Assembly (NCBI GenBank): GCA_017938405.1
Contig: JAGBBP010000014.1
Coordinates: 386,702-450,701 of the forward strand
Source of the DNA: Lachnospiraceae bacterium
GTDB taxonomy: Bacteria; Bacillota; Clostridia; Lachnospirales; Lachnospiraceae
Direction of reading: 5' to 3'
DNA: 64,000 nucleotides
Shown one piece after another: positions 8,859 to 17,643 of the stretch (position 1 is the stretch's first letter; each line of letters starts with the position of its first letter). The position numbers and the translations under genes were made by a program. The notes below the pieces were generated by a model. The model searched no databases, had not been told where the DNA came from, and saw nothing but the letters and a program-made list of their open reading frames with translations.

Positions 8859-11159
8859 TTACTTGGAAGACTTCTTTGTTGCGGCTTTTGTTTCCTTTTT
8901 TGCCGGAGTCTTCTTTTCTGCAGTCTTTTTAGCCTTTTTCTCCGCAGCCTTCTTCGGAGCCTCCTCCTCACAGGAGAATACCATCATGGAAAGTCCCGGA
9001 ATCGTAAGCTCAATAGAATTGTCACGATTGTTCCAATTTACCGGCTTGGACCGCTTCACACGCGGATTTCCTTCACCGGAGCCGCCGAACTCCACCTTAC
9101 TGCTGTTGAAAATCTCCTTAAACTTACCGGCAAACGGAACCCCGACACGATACTCCGTATGGGTCACCGGAGTAAAGTTACATACTACCAAAAGCTGTTC
9201 CTTACTCTCCTTCGAACGGCGCAGGAACGTAATAATACTGCGTTCCGCATCCATGCAGTCAATCCACTCGAAGCCTTCCTGCAAATAATCGCCTTCATAC
9301 ATAGCCGGATGAGACGTGTACAGCTGATTTAAAGCCTTATAATACGCTTGCATCTGACGATGAGAGTCATACTGCTCGGTCAACTCCCATTCCAGACTCT
9401 TTGCTTCGTTCCACTCCGCAAACTGGGCAAAATCCTGCCCCATAAATAACAATTTCTTACCCGGATGAGTCATCATATAACCATAAGCCGCCCGCAGGTT
9501 ATCAAACTTCTGCTCGTAAGTACCCGGCATTTTATTTACCATGGAGCCCTTTCCGTGCACCACCTCATCATGAGAAAGCACCAACACAAAATTCTCACTG
9601 TGGGCATACATAATACTGAAGGTAAGTGCTCCCTGATTTCCCTTCCGGTATACCGGGTCCGCCTTCATGTAGTTGGTAAAATCATTCATCCAACCCATGT
9701 TCCACTTATAATCAAAGCCGAGACCACCGTCTTCTACCGCATGCGTCACCAGCGGCCATGCCGTAGATTCTTCCGCAATCATCACCACGCCCGGATTCCG
9801 TTTATGCATCATGGAATTTAAGTGTTTGAACAGCTCAATTGCCTCCAGATTCTCATTGCCGCCGTACTTATTGGCAACCCAGCCGCCGTCTTCTTTTCCG
9901 TAATCCAGATAAAGCATGGAAGCCACCGCATCGATACGGATACCGTCCGCATGGAACTCCTCAGCCCAATACATGGCATTGGCAATTAAGAAATTGGACA
10001 CCTGCGGTCTTCCGTAATTAAAAATCAACGTGCCCCAGTGCGGGTGACTGCCCTGACGCGGATCCTTATGCTCGTACAGGCAGGTACCGTCAAAATCGGA
10101 AAGCCCGAAAGTATCCCGCGGGAAATGAGCCGGTACCCAGTCCAAAATCACGCCGATTCCCTTCTCGTGCATATAGTTCATAAAGAACTTAAAATCCTCC
10201 GGGGTTCCGTAACGGGCCGTCGGTGCATAATAACCGGTTACCTGATATCCCCAGGAGCCGTCAAACGGGTGCTCCATGACCGGTAGCAATTCAATATGGG
10301 TATATCCCATCTTCTTCACATAATCCGCCACCATTACCGCCAGTTCGCGATAATTGTAAAAACTGCCGTCTTCCTCTTCCGGCTTTTTGAAAGAACCGAG
10401 ATGAAGTTCGTAAATCGACATCGGCTTTTCTTTCGAAAGTCCCTTGGCCTTTTCCGTCTGCCAGGCCTCATCCGTCCATGCAAAGGCAGAGGAATCAAAT
10501 ACAACCGAAGCCGTATCCGGACGCTTCTGCGCCGCAAAGGCATACGGGTCAGCCTTTAGTACCGCCAGGTCACCCTTTACCTTTATCTCATACTTATAAA
10601 TATCACCCTGTTTGATTCCCGGTACAAACAACTCGAAAATCCCGTATTTCTCATGGCGATGCATCGGAAGCCGTCTGCCGTCCCAGAAATTGAAATCCCC
10701 TACCACGCTGACACGAACCGCGTTCGGCGCCCATACGGCAAACCGGACACCTTCCACACCGTCTACGGTCATCGGGTGCGCACCTAACATCTTGTACGCA
10801 TTATAATGGATTCCTTCGGAGAAGGACTGCATTTCCGCTTCGGAAAGCGTCGGTGCGAAACGATATACATCCTCCGCTTCCGTTTCTCCCGATTCATATT
10901 CCACATGATAACGGTAGGTCTTTACATTTTTCTGTTCCAATAAAACAGCAAAAAAACCGTTCTCATCTACGCACTCCATCGGGTACTCTTTTGTCTTATA
11001 CCGTACGCTCACTTTACAAGCCTCCGGAAAATAAGCCTGAATCAATGTACCTTCTTCTGTCTGTCGTGCACCTAAAAAGTCATAAGGCTTGTCCTCTTCC
11101 CCGTACACAACCGCTTCGATTCTTCCCCAATGCATCAAGTCATACAATTTTTTCTCCAT
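8859..11159 (-). CDS. glgB: 1,4-alpha-glucan branching enzyme
   Basis: Adds alpha-1,6 branches to glycogen. The 766 residues comprise an N-terminal glycogen-branching region, a CBM48-type domain (GVRFAVWAPNAVRVSVVGDFNFWDG, about 135-160) and a GH13 barrel. Catalytic motifs are DGIRIDAVASMLY (Asp nucleophile), MIAEESTAWP (Glu acid/base) and LSHDEVVHGKGS. After the C-terminal beta domain comes an odd tail of about 36 residues made almost only of Lys, Ala, Glu and Thr, like histone H1 tails, absent from E. coli GlgB. AGGAGGG precedes the start. No other glycogen genes are nearby. Confidence 0.95.
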   Translation of the reverse strand: MEKKLYDLMHWGRIEAVVYGEEDKPYDFLGARQTEEGTLIQAYFPEACKVSVRYKTKEYPMECVDENGFFAVLLEQKNVKTYRYHVEYESGETEAEDVYRFAPTLSEAEMQSFSEGIHYNAYKMLGAHPMTVDGVEGVRFAVWAPNAVRVSVVGDFNFWDGRRLPMHRHEKYGIFELFVPGIKQGDIYKYEIKVKGDLAVLKADPYAFAAQKRPDTASVVFDSSAFAWTDEAWQTEKAKGLSKEKPMSIYELHLGSFKKPEEEDGSFYNYRELAVMVADYVKKMGYTHIELLPVMEHPFDGSWGYQVTGYYAPTARYGTPEDFKFFMNYMHEKGIGVILDWVPAHFPRDTFGLSDFDGTCLYEHKDPRQGSHPHWGTLIFNYGRPQVSNFLIANAMYWAEEFHADGIRIDAVASMLYLDYGKEDGGWVANKYGGNENLEAIELFKHLNSMMHKRNPGVVMIAEESTAWPLVTHAVEDGGLGFDYKWNMGWMNDFTNYMKADPVYRKGNQGALTFSIMYAHSENFVLVLSHDEVVHGKGSMVNKMPGTYEQKFDNLRAAYGYMMTHPGKKLLFMGQDFAQFAEWNEAKSLEWELTEQYDSHRQMQAYYKALNQLYTSHPAMYEGDYLQEGFEWIDCMDAERSIITFLRRSKESKEQLLVVCNFTPVTHTEYRVGVPFAGKFKEIFNSSKVEFGGSGEGNPRVKRSKPVNWNNRDNSIELTIPGLSMMVFSCEEEAPKKAAEKKAKKTAEKKTPAKKETKAATKKSSK

Positions 11160-11193
11160 AGAACCCTCCTAATCCGAAAGCCGTAGGTTTCCT

Positions 11194-11958
11194 TTATTCA
11201 TTGTACCAGCGATCAATCCCCGATTCCTCATCCGATTCTTCCTCTTGCGGCATATAGCGCTTAAAAATATGCTCCATCGGGAAAGAAGCAAGCAGAGTAT
11301 AAACGCCCGGTAATACCACCATAAGCGGCGGCATATAAAAGAACGAAAAATACATCAAAACACCGCAACCGAGGAACATGACCGCAAGAAGTAACGTCCA
11401 ACCGATATGGCGAATCGACATAAAAAACGCCCATTTAATCAAATTCTTTATGGTTACCGTAAAACGGGATAATACCGGAAAAACATAAACAATCGAAAAT
11501 ACGGTAAAAATAACAAGCACAAAAAACGCTCCCAGCATAATACCGCTCATCTTGGAGCCTTCTCCCGAGGACTCCAGCAAAAACATCATATCCACTGCCG
11601 CAACAAACGCAATAATCACATATATAAGCGCAATCAGCATGCCCTGTTTGAAATTCAACTTAAAGGAACGGAAAAACTCTTTAAACAAATAACTGCGCTC
11701 CCTGCGGATTACCTTTACCACCGTATAGTAAAACGCAGTACTTGCCGGTCCCATGAGACACGTAAGAAAAACAGACACAAGCAAAAGTACAAAGAACAAC
11801 CCGCTTCCCACTTCCACTATTCCGGTACCGATAAAGTATCCGGCAAGCATCAAACCGCTGATACTTAAAAGCAACCACACAATACTGAGCACAAGCATAT
11901 CAAAAATCTTGCTCATTAAAATAAAAAATTTGTTGTCGGAACTAAAAAAACCACTCAT
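11194..11958 (-). CDS. YesL-like (DUF624) integral membrane protein
   Basis: A 254-residue protein with about five or six hydrophobic helices. The start SSDNKFFILMSKIFDMLVLSIVWLLLSI and the segment GPASTAFYYTVVKVIRRERSYLFKEFFRSFKLNFKQG are typical of the YesL/DUF624 family, which often accompanies sugar transport genes and has no proven activity. It ends in an acidic tail. It lies 35 bp upstream of glgB on the same strand, so the two may be co-transcribed. Confidence 0.85.
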   Translation of the reverse strand: MSGFFSSDNKFFILMSKIFDMLVLSIVWLLLSISGLMLAGYFIGTGIVEVGSGLFFVLLLVSVFLTCLMGPASTAFYYTVVKVIRRERSYLFKEFFRSFKLNFKQGMLIALIYVIIAFVAAVDMMFLLESSGEGSKMSGIMLGAFFVLVIFTVFSIVYVFPVLSRFTVTIKNLIKWAFFMSIRHIGWTLLLAVMFLGCGVLMYFSFFYMPPLMVVLPGVYTLLASFPMEHIFKRYMPQEEESDEESGIDRWYNE

Positions 11959-12054
11959 AAAAAACTATCCTTCCTTTTGTATTTCCACAGCTGACGCGTT
12001 CCCCTAATCACACTTTTTTCTGTGCAATATTATTTTCATCTATTTTACCACATT

Positions 12055-13773
12055 TTAATGAAACTGTGAAGCATAAAGTTTATAATAAAACCCTTGTTTT
12101 TTCATTAATTCGGCATGAGTTCCGCTTTCCTCTATATTTCCGTTATTTACCACAATAATTTTGTCCGCATTTTGTATGGTGGAAAGTCGGTGTGCGATGA
12201 CAAAGCAGGTTTTTCCTTCCATCAGTTTTAACATGGCATTCCGGATGCGAAGCTCCGTCCGGGTATCTACATTGGAGGTCGCCTCATCCAAAATCAGCAT
12301 CTTTGCCTCGGAAAGCATGGCTCTGGCAATGGTCAACAACTGTTTCTGCCCCTTGGACAGATTCACACCATCCTCGGTAATTACCGTATCATACCCTTCC
12401 GGGAGACGCTTTACAAATTCATGCACTCCAGCCGCCTTTGCTGCGGCAATCACTTCTTCCCTGGTGGCACCTTCTTTTCCGTAAGCAATGTTTTCATGCA
12501 CCGTTCCTTCAAACACCCAGGTATCCTGCAACACCATGGCGTAGGAGGACCGCAGACTCTTCATGGTCACCTCACGATTTTCGTGTCCGTCTATGCGGAT
12601 TTCGCCGCTTTGCGGGTCATAGAAACGCATGAGAAGATTGATAATCGTAGTCTTTCCCGCTCCGGTGGGTCCCACAATCGCTACTAAGGTTCCGGCCTTT
12701 GCTTCCATGGACCAGTTTTTAATAATCGGCTTTTCCGGCACATAGGAAAAATCCACGTCTTTCATGGTAACATCGCCCTTCACCTGCGACAATTCCAATG
12801 CACCGTATATGTCCTCCGCCTCCGTCGGCTCTTCAATGACACGGAACACACGCTCCGCGGCGGAAAGGGCGGACTGAATCTCACTGACTACGTTTGCCAG
12901 CTCGTTAATCGGACCGGAAAACTTACGGGAATACAACACAAAGGAGGAAATATCCCCGAGAGACAAATACTTCAGCAAATATAATACGGAGCCTGCCACC
13001 GTTACCGCCGTCAGGGAACAGTTATTGATAAAGTTCACCGTCGGCCCGATCATACTGCCGTAATACTCTGCATTGTAATAGGCGGTCACCGCTTCTTCGT
13101 TTTTTACGTCAAACCGGTCTGTCATGACCTGTTCCTTTGCATAGGCCTGAATGGTTTTCTGTCCGGTAATCAATTCCTCCACCATACCGTTTAACTCACC
13201 GGCTTTCGCGGAACGCTTCCGGAACATGGGCCGGGTCTTTTTCGCCATATATCTGGTGTAGTATATGGAAAGCGGTATCATCAAAAACATAACAAGTACC
13301 AACTGCGGAGAAATTACAACCATCATCACCAAGGAGCCGATGACCGTAACCAGTCCCGCCACCACCTGCACAAAATCATTCGACACAGAGGTAGAAATTA
13401 CATCAATATCATAAGACACCCTGCTGATAATGTCTCCCGCCTGATTCCGGTCAAAATAGCTTACCGGTAAGGACAATAACCGGTCAAACACCTGCTGTCG
13501 CATCCGTGCCGCCATTTTCTGTGCGATATGCAGCATCAAAATGGACAATGCATAAGAAAGCAATGCCGAAGCCACGTAAAACAAAATCATCCAGCCGGCA
13601 TAATACCATACCGTATCAAAATCCACTTTTCCCTTTCCCAAGGCAATGGCATCCACTGCCTTTCCGGATAGGGACGGCCCCACCAGGGCCAAAAGGTTAC
13701 TGGATATGGCAAGTACCAGGGCCAGCAGAAGATGAAATTTAAAATTCGCCATATAACGTAACAATCGTTTCAT
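12055..13773 (-). CDS. ABC exporter subunit with the canonical ATPase site
   Basis: A 572-residue half-transporter: six TM helices (about 1-320) then a nucleotide-binding domain. Walker A is GPTGAGKTT, Walker B ends LILDEATSNVD with the catalytic Glu, and the switch is AHRLST. Its signature is LSKGQ rather than LSGGQ. It pairs with the next gene upstream, whose Walker B and switch are degenerate, so the two should form a heterodimeric exporter of the BmrCD/TM287-288 type; this subunit supplies the active Walker motifs. Substrate unknown, possibly drugs or lipids. It starts 11 bp after its partner. Confidence 0.92.
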   Translation of the reverse strand: MKRLLRYMANFKFHLLLALVLAISSNLLALVGPSLSGKAVDAIALGKGKVDFDTVWYYAGWMILFYVASALLSYALSILMLHIAQKMAARMRQQVFDRLLSLPVSYFDRNQAGDIISRVSYDIDVISTSVSNDFVQVVAGLVTVIGSLVMMVVISPQLVLVMFLMIPLSIYYTRYMAKKTRPMFRKRSAKAGELNGMVEELITGQKTIQAYAKEQVMTDRFDVKNEEAVTAYYNAEYYGSMIGPTVNFINNCSLTAVTVAGSVLYLLKYLSLGDISSFVLYSRKFSGPINELANVVSEIQSALSAAERVFRVIEEPTEAEDIYGALELSQVKGDVTMKDVDFSYVPEKPIIKNWSMEAKAGTLVAIVGPTGAGKTTIINLLMRFYDPQSGEIRIDGHENREVTMKSLRSSYAMVLQDTWVFEGTVHENIAYGKEGATREEVIAAAKAAGVHEFVKRLPEGYDTVITEDGVNLSKGQKQLLTIARAMLSEAKMLILDEATSNVDTRTELRIRNAMLKLMEGKTCFVIAHRLSTIQNADKIIVVNNGNIEESGTHAELMKKQGFYYKLYASQFH

Positions 13774-13784
13774 CCTTCCACCCC

Positions 13785-15524
13785 CTATTCCACATCGCCC
13801 ATTTGCTGGGTTGCGATTTCATGATATACTTCACAATGTTCCATCAGTTCTCCGTGGGTACCGTAACCGATGCATTCGCCCTCTTCCAGCACCAGAATGT
13901 TGGTCATCTGCATCACGGAAGACGCTCTCTGCGCCACCAGAATCGTTGTGGTATCTCCGTAATTTTCCCGGATATTCTTTCGAATCTCCGCATCCGTCCG
14001 GTAATCCAGCGCGGAAGACGCATCGTCTAAAAGTAACATCTCCGGTGTTCCGGCCAGAGCTCTTGCCACCAAAAGACGCTGCCGTTGTCCGCCGGACAAG
14101 TCCGCACCTTTAATGGCCGCTTTATGAAGATATCCCTCTTCCTTGCCGCCGATAAAGCCTGCCGCCAGGGCATGCTCCGCCGCCAGAGAAACCTCTGTAT
14201 CCTCCATACTTCTTCCGAATGCAATATTTTCCCGTAAGGTATCCGCAAATACCACATCGTTTTGGAATACCACACCGAACCGGTCCCGCAACTTTGTCAG
14301 CGGAATTTCCCGGATGTCTTTTCCGTCAATCAAAATCTGTCCTTCCGTCACATCATAAAAGCGCATCAAAAGGTTCAACAATGTTGTCTTTCCGCTGCCG
14401 GTAGCCCCGATAATACCAAGGCTCTCTCCATGGTATACCCGGAAAGAAATATCCCGGACGCAATACTTTTCCGTTTCTCCCGGTGCCGCATGATAACCGA
14501 AAGAAACATTCTTAAACTCAATGTGAGGAACACCCTTTTTCGGAGCGGTGGCAAAACCGTCTGCCTCTTTTAACAGTAACTCCTTCGGAGCCGCCAGTAC
14601 TTCCTCGATACGTCCCGCAGAAGCGGTTGCTTTGGAAGACACCATAAAAATACGGTTAATCATAATCACCGCATTTAAAATCATGGTAAAGTAAGAAAGA
14701 AAGGCTACAATCTTTCCCGGTTCGCTGGCTCCGGCATTTACCCGGTACGCTCCCACGATAACAACCAAAGTTAAACCTATATTTAACAAAAGTCCCATCA
14801 GTGGTCCGGACAAGGCCATCACACTCCCGGCATGCAACTCTCTCTGCAGCATCCCGTCATTGGCATCCTTGAACCGGTTCTTCTCGTATTCGGTTTTGGA
14901 AAGTGCTTTAATGACCCGGATACCGGAAATATTTTCCCGCATAATCCGCACCATGGAGTCCATGGAAGACTGCACCTTTTTATAAAGCGGAATACCTTTT
15001 CTTGAAATATAGAAAATAAGTCCGCCGAGAATCGGCAAAAGAATGACCAAAACAAGGGTCAACACCGGCTCCATGGTCAGGGTAATAATAATACCGCCCA
15101 CCAAAATCATCGGCGCACGTACCCCCAGACGCTGCATCATTCCCACCATGTGGTGAATATTGTAGGTATCGGAGGTCATACGGGATACTAAAGAAGGGAT
15201 ATGGAGCGTATCCGTCTGACTTCCGGACAAGTCCATGGTCTTGACAAACAAATCGTGGCGAACCGCCCGGGTCACATCCCGTGCTACCAAAGAAGCCTTC
15301 CGGTTTGCCCAGATATTACAATACCGGGCCGCCACAGCCAGAAACAACATAAAGGCACCCCAATAAAGCACCGGACGGATTTCTCCAAGCGGCACCACAT
15401 TGTCCAATATGTAGGAAAGCACCCAGGGAAGTCCCAGGTCCGCAAACGTACCTAAAATCTTAATCAGAAAGCCGTACAGCATACGAAATGCATACGGCTT
15501 ACAATATCTGACAATCAGTTTCAT
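13785..15524 (-). CDS. ABC exporter subunit with a degenerate ATPase site
   Basis: A 579-residue half-transporter with six TM helices and an NBD. Walker A is GATGSGKTT and the signature LSGGQRQRL is intact, but Walker B reads LLLDDASSALD (Asp in place of the catalytic Glu) and the switch His is Gln (VAQRAS). This is the degenerate partner of a heterodimeric exporter. The frame is open 20 codons further, into the upstream gene, but AGGAGA lies 7 nt before the ATG at 15524, which is taken as start. The upstream membrane protein stops 1 bp before this start, so the three genes form an operon. Confidence 0.92.
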   Translation of the reverse strand: MKLIVRYCKPYAFRMLYGFLIKILGTFADLGLPWVLSYILDNVVPLGEIRPVLYWGAFMLFLAVAARYCNIWANRKASLVARDVTRAVRHDLFVKTMDLSGSQTDTLHIPSLVSRMTSDTYNIHHMVGMMQRLGVRAPMILVGGIIITLTMEPVLTLVLVILLPILGGLIFYISRKGIPLYKKVQSSMDSMVRIMRENISGIRVIKALSKTEYEKNRFKDANDGMLQRELHAGSVMALSGPLMGLLLNIGLTLVVIVGAYRVNAGASEPGKIVAFLSYFTMILNAVIMINRIFMVSSKATASAGRIEEVLAAPKELLLKEADGFATAPKKGVPHIEFKNVSFGYHAAPGETEKYCVRDISFRVYHGESLGIIGATGSGKTTLLNLLMRFYDVTEGQILIDGKDIREIPLTKLRDRFGVVFQNDVVFADTLRENIAFGRSMEDTEVSLAAEHALAAGFIGGKEEGYLHKAAIKGADLSGGQRQRLLVARALAGTPEMLLLDDASSALDYRTDAEIRKNIRENYGDTTTILVAQRASSVMQMTNILVLEEGECIGYGTHGELMEHCEVYHEIATQQMGDVE

Positions 15525-15525
15525 T

Positions 15526-16038
15526 TTACTTCTCCTTTGATACACCGATCCGGTTACCCCATAAATACAGCAACCAATACACAATTCTTACAACAAAATG
15601 AATCATCGGCAAAATACCATACCGGTATCCGTCCGTTTGGGACAGGAATAATACCGTATAATTCTCCACCACCGTCACTCTGCGTAAAAACATATCAATT
15701 GCAGACACGCCTTCCGCCACCGGCAAATTAAACACTACATACACTTCCAGCAACAAATACCACAAAGCTAAAAGCACGCCGGAAAACAATGCTGCAAACA
15801 GCCATACCTTATAACTCTTAAATCTATCAAATCCACACTTTACGGTTCCCAGATATCCCGCAAGTACAAACAATACCGGCACAAGCAAAAGTTCAACCAC
15901 CATCCAGAAGGTAACCCCGTTTGCTCCCCCCTGTACTGCCCCGCGAATCACCGAACAGACTCCCGCAATCACGGAAATCACCACATAACTCAGTATCGTC
16001 CAAAGCACACACTTTCCAAACTTACCCGTCTTCTCCAT
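15526..16038 (-). CDS. Membrane protein of unknown function
   Basis: A 170-residue protein with about four hydrophobic helices (residues 10-32, 43-63, 76-103 and 145-162) and an aromatic-rich C-terminal half. I do not recognise a family. It ends 1 bp before the start of the heterodimeric ABC exporter, so it is probably translated with it and may be an accessory or immunity-like partner (inference from position only). Confidence 0.7.
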   Translation of the reverse strand: MEKTGKFGKCVLWTILSYVVISVIAGVCSVIRGAVQGGANGVTFWMVVELLLVPVLFVLAGYLGTVKCGFDRFKSYKVWLFAALFSGVLLALWYLLLEVYVVFNLPVAEGVSAIDMFLRRVTVVENYTVLFLSQTDGYRYGILPMIHFVVRIVYWLLYLWGNRIGVSKEK

Positions 16039-16064
16039 CTCCAGCCTCCATGGTTATTATTACG

Positions 16065-16217
16065 AATAGAGTTCCGCTCGCGGAACTCTCGCGCCGAGCG
16101 CGGTCGCTTGCGACATCTTCCAATCGCGCGAGTGTGCATCCGGCGGAGCATTTCTTACGACATGGGAAAGTTTTCTTTCCCATGTCGTAAGAAAGGGATA
16201 TCGAAAGTCGATATCCC
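16065..16217. repeat. Cluster of three hairpins downstream of cspA
   Basis: Three hairpins in 150 bp: an 8 bp stem with a CTCG loop at 16069-16088; a 20 bp perfect stem with a TTTT loop at 16151-16194; and a 10 bp stem with a 3 nt loop at 16195-16217. None is followed by a strong T run, so they are not simple terminators. The first is repeated in variant form at 57092-57125. The rest of 16039-16312 holds no gene. Confidence 0.6.
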
Positions 16218-16312
16218 CTTACTTCAATTCGTTCTTACAATATAACTAATTCCGTATAAAAATCTAAAACAATTTATATATGAGAAAAAGGTACACGTAA
16301 AACTTTCTTGAA

Positions 16313-16513
16313 TTATAACTTGGTTACGTTCGTAGCCTGCGGTCCCTTAGCACCCTCAACGATTTCGAACTCAACAGCCTGGCCCTCTTCTAAGGACTTG
16401 AAGCCTTCCATGTTTAAGCCGGTGTAGTGTACGAATACATCGTTACCCTGCTCATCGCTGATGAAACCGAAACCCTTCTGGTTGTTGAACCACTTAACAG
16501 TACCTTTGTTCAT
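16313..16513 (-). CDS. cspA: Cold shock protein
   Basis: A 66-residue single-stranded nucleic-acid-binding protein with the two RNP motifs KGFGFI and VFVHY. It acts as an RNA chaperone. The frame is open for 26 more codons upstream, but these contain the promoter and leader; GGAGGG lies 7 nt before the ATG at 16513. A perfect-consensus promoter and a hairpin at the predicted 5' end of the message precede it. Confidence 0.96.
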   Translation of the reverse strand: MNKGTVKWFNNQKGFGFISDEQGNDVFVHYTGLNMEGFKSLEEGQAVEFEIVEGAKGPQATNVTKL

Positions 16514-16526
16514 AGATGTTCCCTCC

Positions 16527-16560
16527 AAAAAAATAATAGCGGTATACTTGATACCGCTAT
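16527..16560 (-). promoter_or_regulatory. 5' leader hairpin and T7 tract of cspA
   Basis: A 10 bp perfect stem (16536-16545 with 16551-16560, 5 nt loop) is followed by TA and seven T, directly abutting the ribosome binding site. Given the -10 box at 16563-16568, the transcript should begin at about 16557-16558, so the message would start within or at the hairpin. It may stabilise the mRNA 5' end or act as a terminator-like attenuator. Confidence 0.55.
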
Positions 16561-16562
16561 AT

Positions 16563-16591
16563 ATTATACGCTTCTTTTCAGAATGTGTCAA
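16563..16591 (-). promoter_or_regulatory. Promoter of cspA
   Basis: Perfect consensus: TTGACA (16586-16591), 17 bp, TATAAT (16563-16568) on the minus strand. Confidence 0.9.
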
Positions 16592-16623
16592 TTAATTTTT
16601 GCTTAGGTAAGCAACAATTTTGC

Positions 16624-17469
16624 TTACGGAAGTACAAACTCTACGAGATTTTCCCGGTCCTCTTCGGAACCGGTTACGAGGCGGTAGGTTCCTGCCGGTA
16701 AACTGCCATAAATATCCAAAGAATAAGTAAGTGTTGATTTCACACCCGAATCAAACCACGGCACTTCTCCCCTTGAATACCGTCCCCATACGGCAAACGG
16801 CAAATCATACCACACCTCATCCAGACAAACCTCTAACACATAGTCATACTTGTCTCCCATGTATGCAGTTTCTCCCTGATTGTCGACACTGACCGTAAGG
16901 GTGTCTCCCTCTTTTGTTGCCGACGTCACCAGCCCCGGAATCGTCGCCGCAGGCTGCGCCTCTGTCAAAAGCTCCTTCTTCCAGCCCTGCTCATCCACCA
17001 CCAACGGCTTCACCGCTGCAAGTGTTCTAATGGTGAAAAAAGGCTTCTCCTCCCACTCATAATCCTCCTTTAACGCCTCTGTAGGTAACTTCATTTTGTA
17101 CGCCTGTCCGTCAGCTGTAACCCAGTAGCCATTACTCCAATACCCGTATGTAATGTGCGCTCCCAGGGCATCCCCCTCCGGCTTCTGTAACACCGCAATA
17201 CCATAAATCGGCAAAGTAACCAGCTCGTTTGTCCACTCCTCCGCCGGTTCGGCAGACAGATGGTCTATCTGCTCCAAAAATTCATCAACCGCCTCGGAAT
17301 CCGACATCGTATAGCTTACGGAAGCTTCCTTTTGGTATTCTACAAAAGCAACTGTCTTGTCCTTTTCCGGAGTCACATCCGCCAAAAGTCCGTTGGATTT
17401 TCCGCAAGCAGCAAACCAAGTCAATATTCCCGCACAAAAACAGCACAATAACAGTATTTTCTTACCCAT
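16624..17469 (-). CDS. Lipoprotein with a C-terminal Ig-like domain
   Basis: A 281-residue lipoprotein: signal peptide with lipobox WFAAC (Cys22). The middle part has no recognised family. The last about 110 residues (VDNQGETAYMG, DEVWYDLPF, SLPAGTYRLV) resemble the bacterial Ig-like domain found in Bacillales and Clostridia lipoproteins that also carry a signal peptide; this is a pattern judgement. Single-gene unit with its own promoter. Role at the cell surface unknown. Confidence 0.75.
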   Translation of the reverse strand: MGKKILLLCCFCAGILTWFAACGKSNGLLADVTPEKDKTVAFVEYQKEASVSYTMSDSEAVDEFLEQIDHLSAEPAEEWTNELVTLPIYGIAVLQKPEGDALGAHITYGYWSNGYWVTADGQAYKMKLPTEALKEDYEWEEKPFFTIRTLAAVKPLVVDEQGWKKELLTEAQPAATIPGLVTSATKEGDTLTVSVDNQGETAYMGDKYDYVLEVCLDEVWYDLPFAVWGRYSRGEVPWFDSGVKSTLTYSLDIYGSLPAGTYRLVTGSEEDRENLVEFVLP

Positions 17470-17499
17470 AGCAACACTCCTTTCCTACTTCATAATTCG

Positions 17500-17529
17500 A
17501 GTATAGCATTGTAAAGAATTTACTGTCAA
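17500..17529 (-). promoter_or_regulatory. Promoter of the Ig-like lipoprotein gene
   Basis: TTGACA (17524-17529) and TATACT (17500-17505) with an 18 bp spacer on the minus strand, about 35 bp before the start codon. Confidence 0.65.
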
Positions 17530-17573
17530 TACATTCCTTGTCGGCAATTTAGGAAGAAAGAGATGCTTATTCT

Positions 17574-17628
17574 TCTCCATACAAACAAACGCCCCTCAAA
17601 CCTCAGCTTTCAACACTGACATTTGAGG
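17574..17628 (-). terminator. Terminator of locus A
   Basis: An 11 bp stem CGCCCCTCAAA/TTTGAGGGGCG (17586-17596 and 17618-17628), with a further weak inner stem, followed on the minus strand by TTTGTTTGT. It lies just after the last permease gene of locus A. Confidence 0.8.
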
Positions 17629-17643
17629 GGCGCACACATTCTT

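Noticed and set aside
16514..16591. N-terminal extension of the cold shock protein
   Set aside because: The extension is the promoter and hairpin, and the family starts at MNKGTVKWF.
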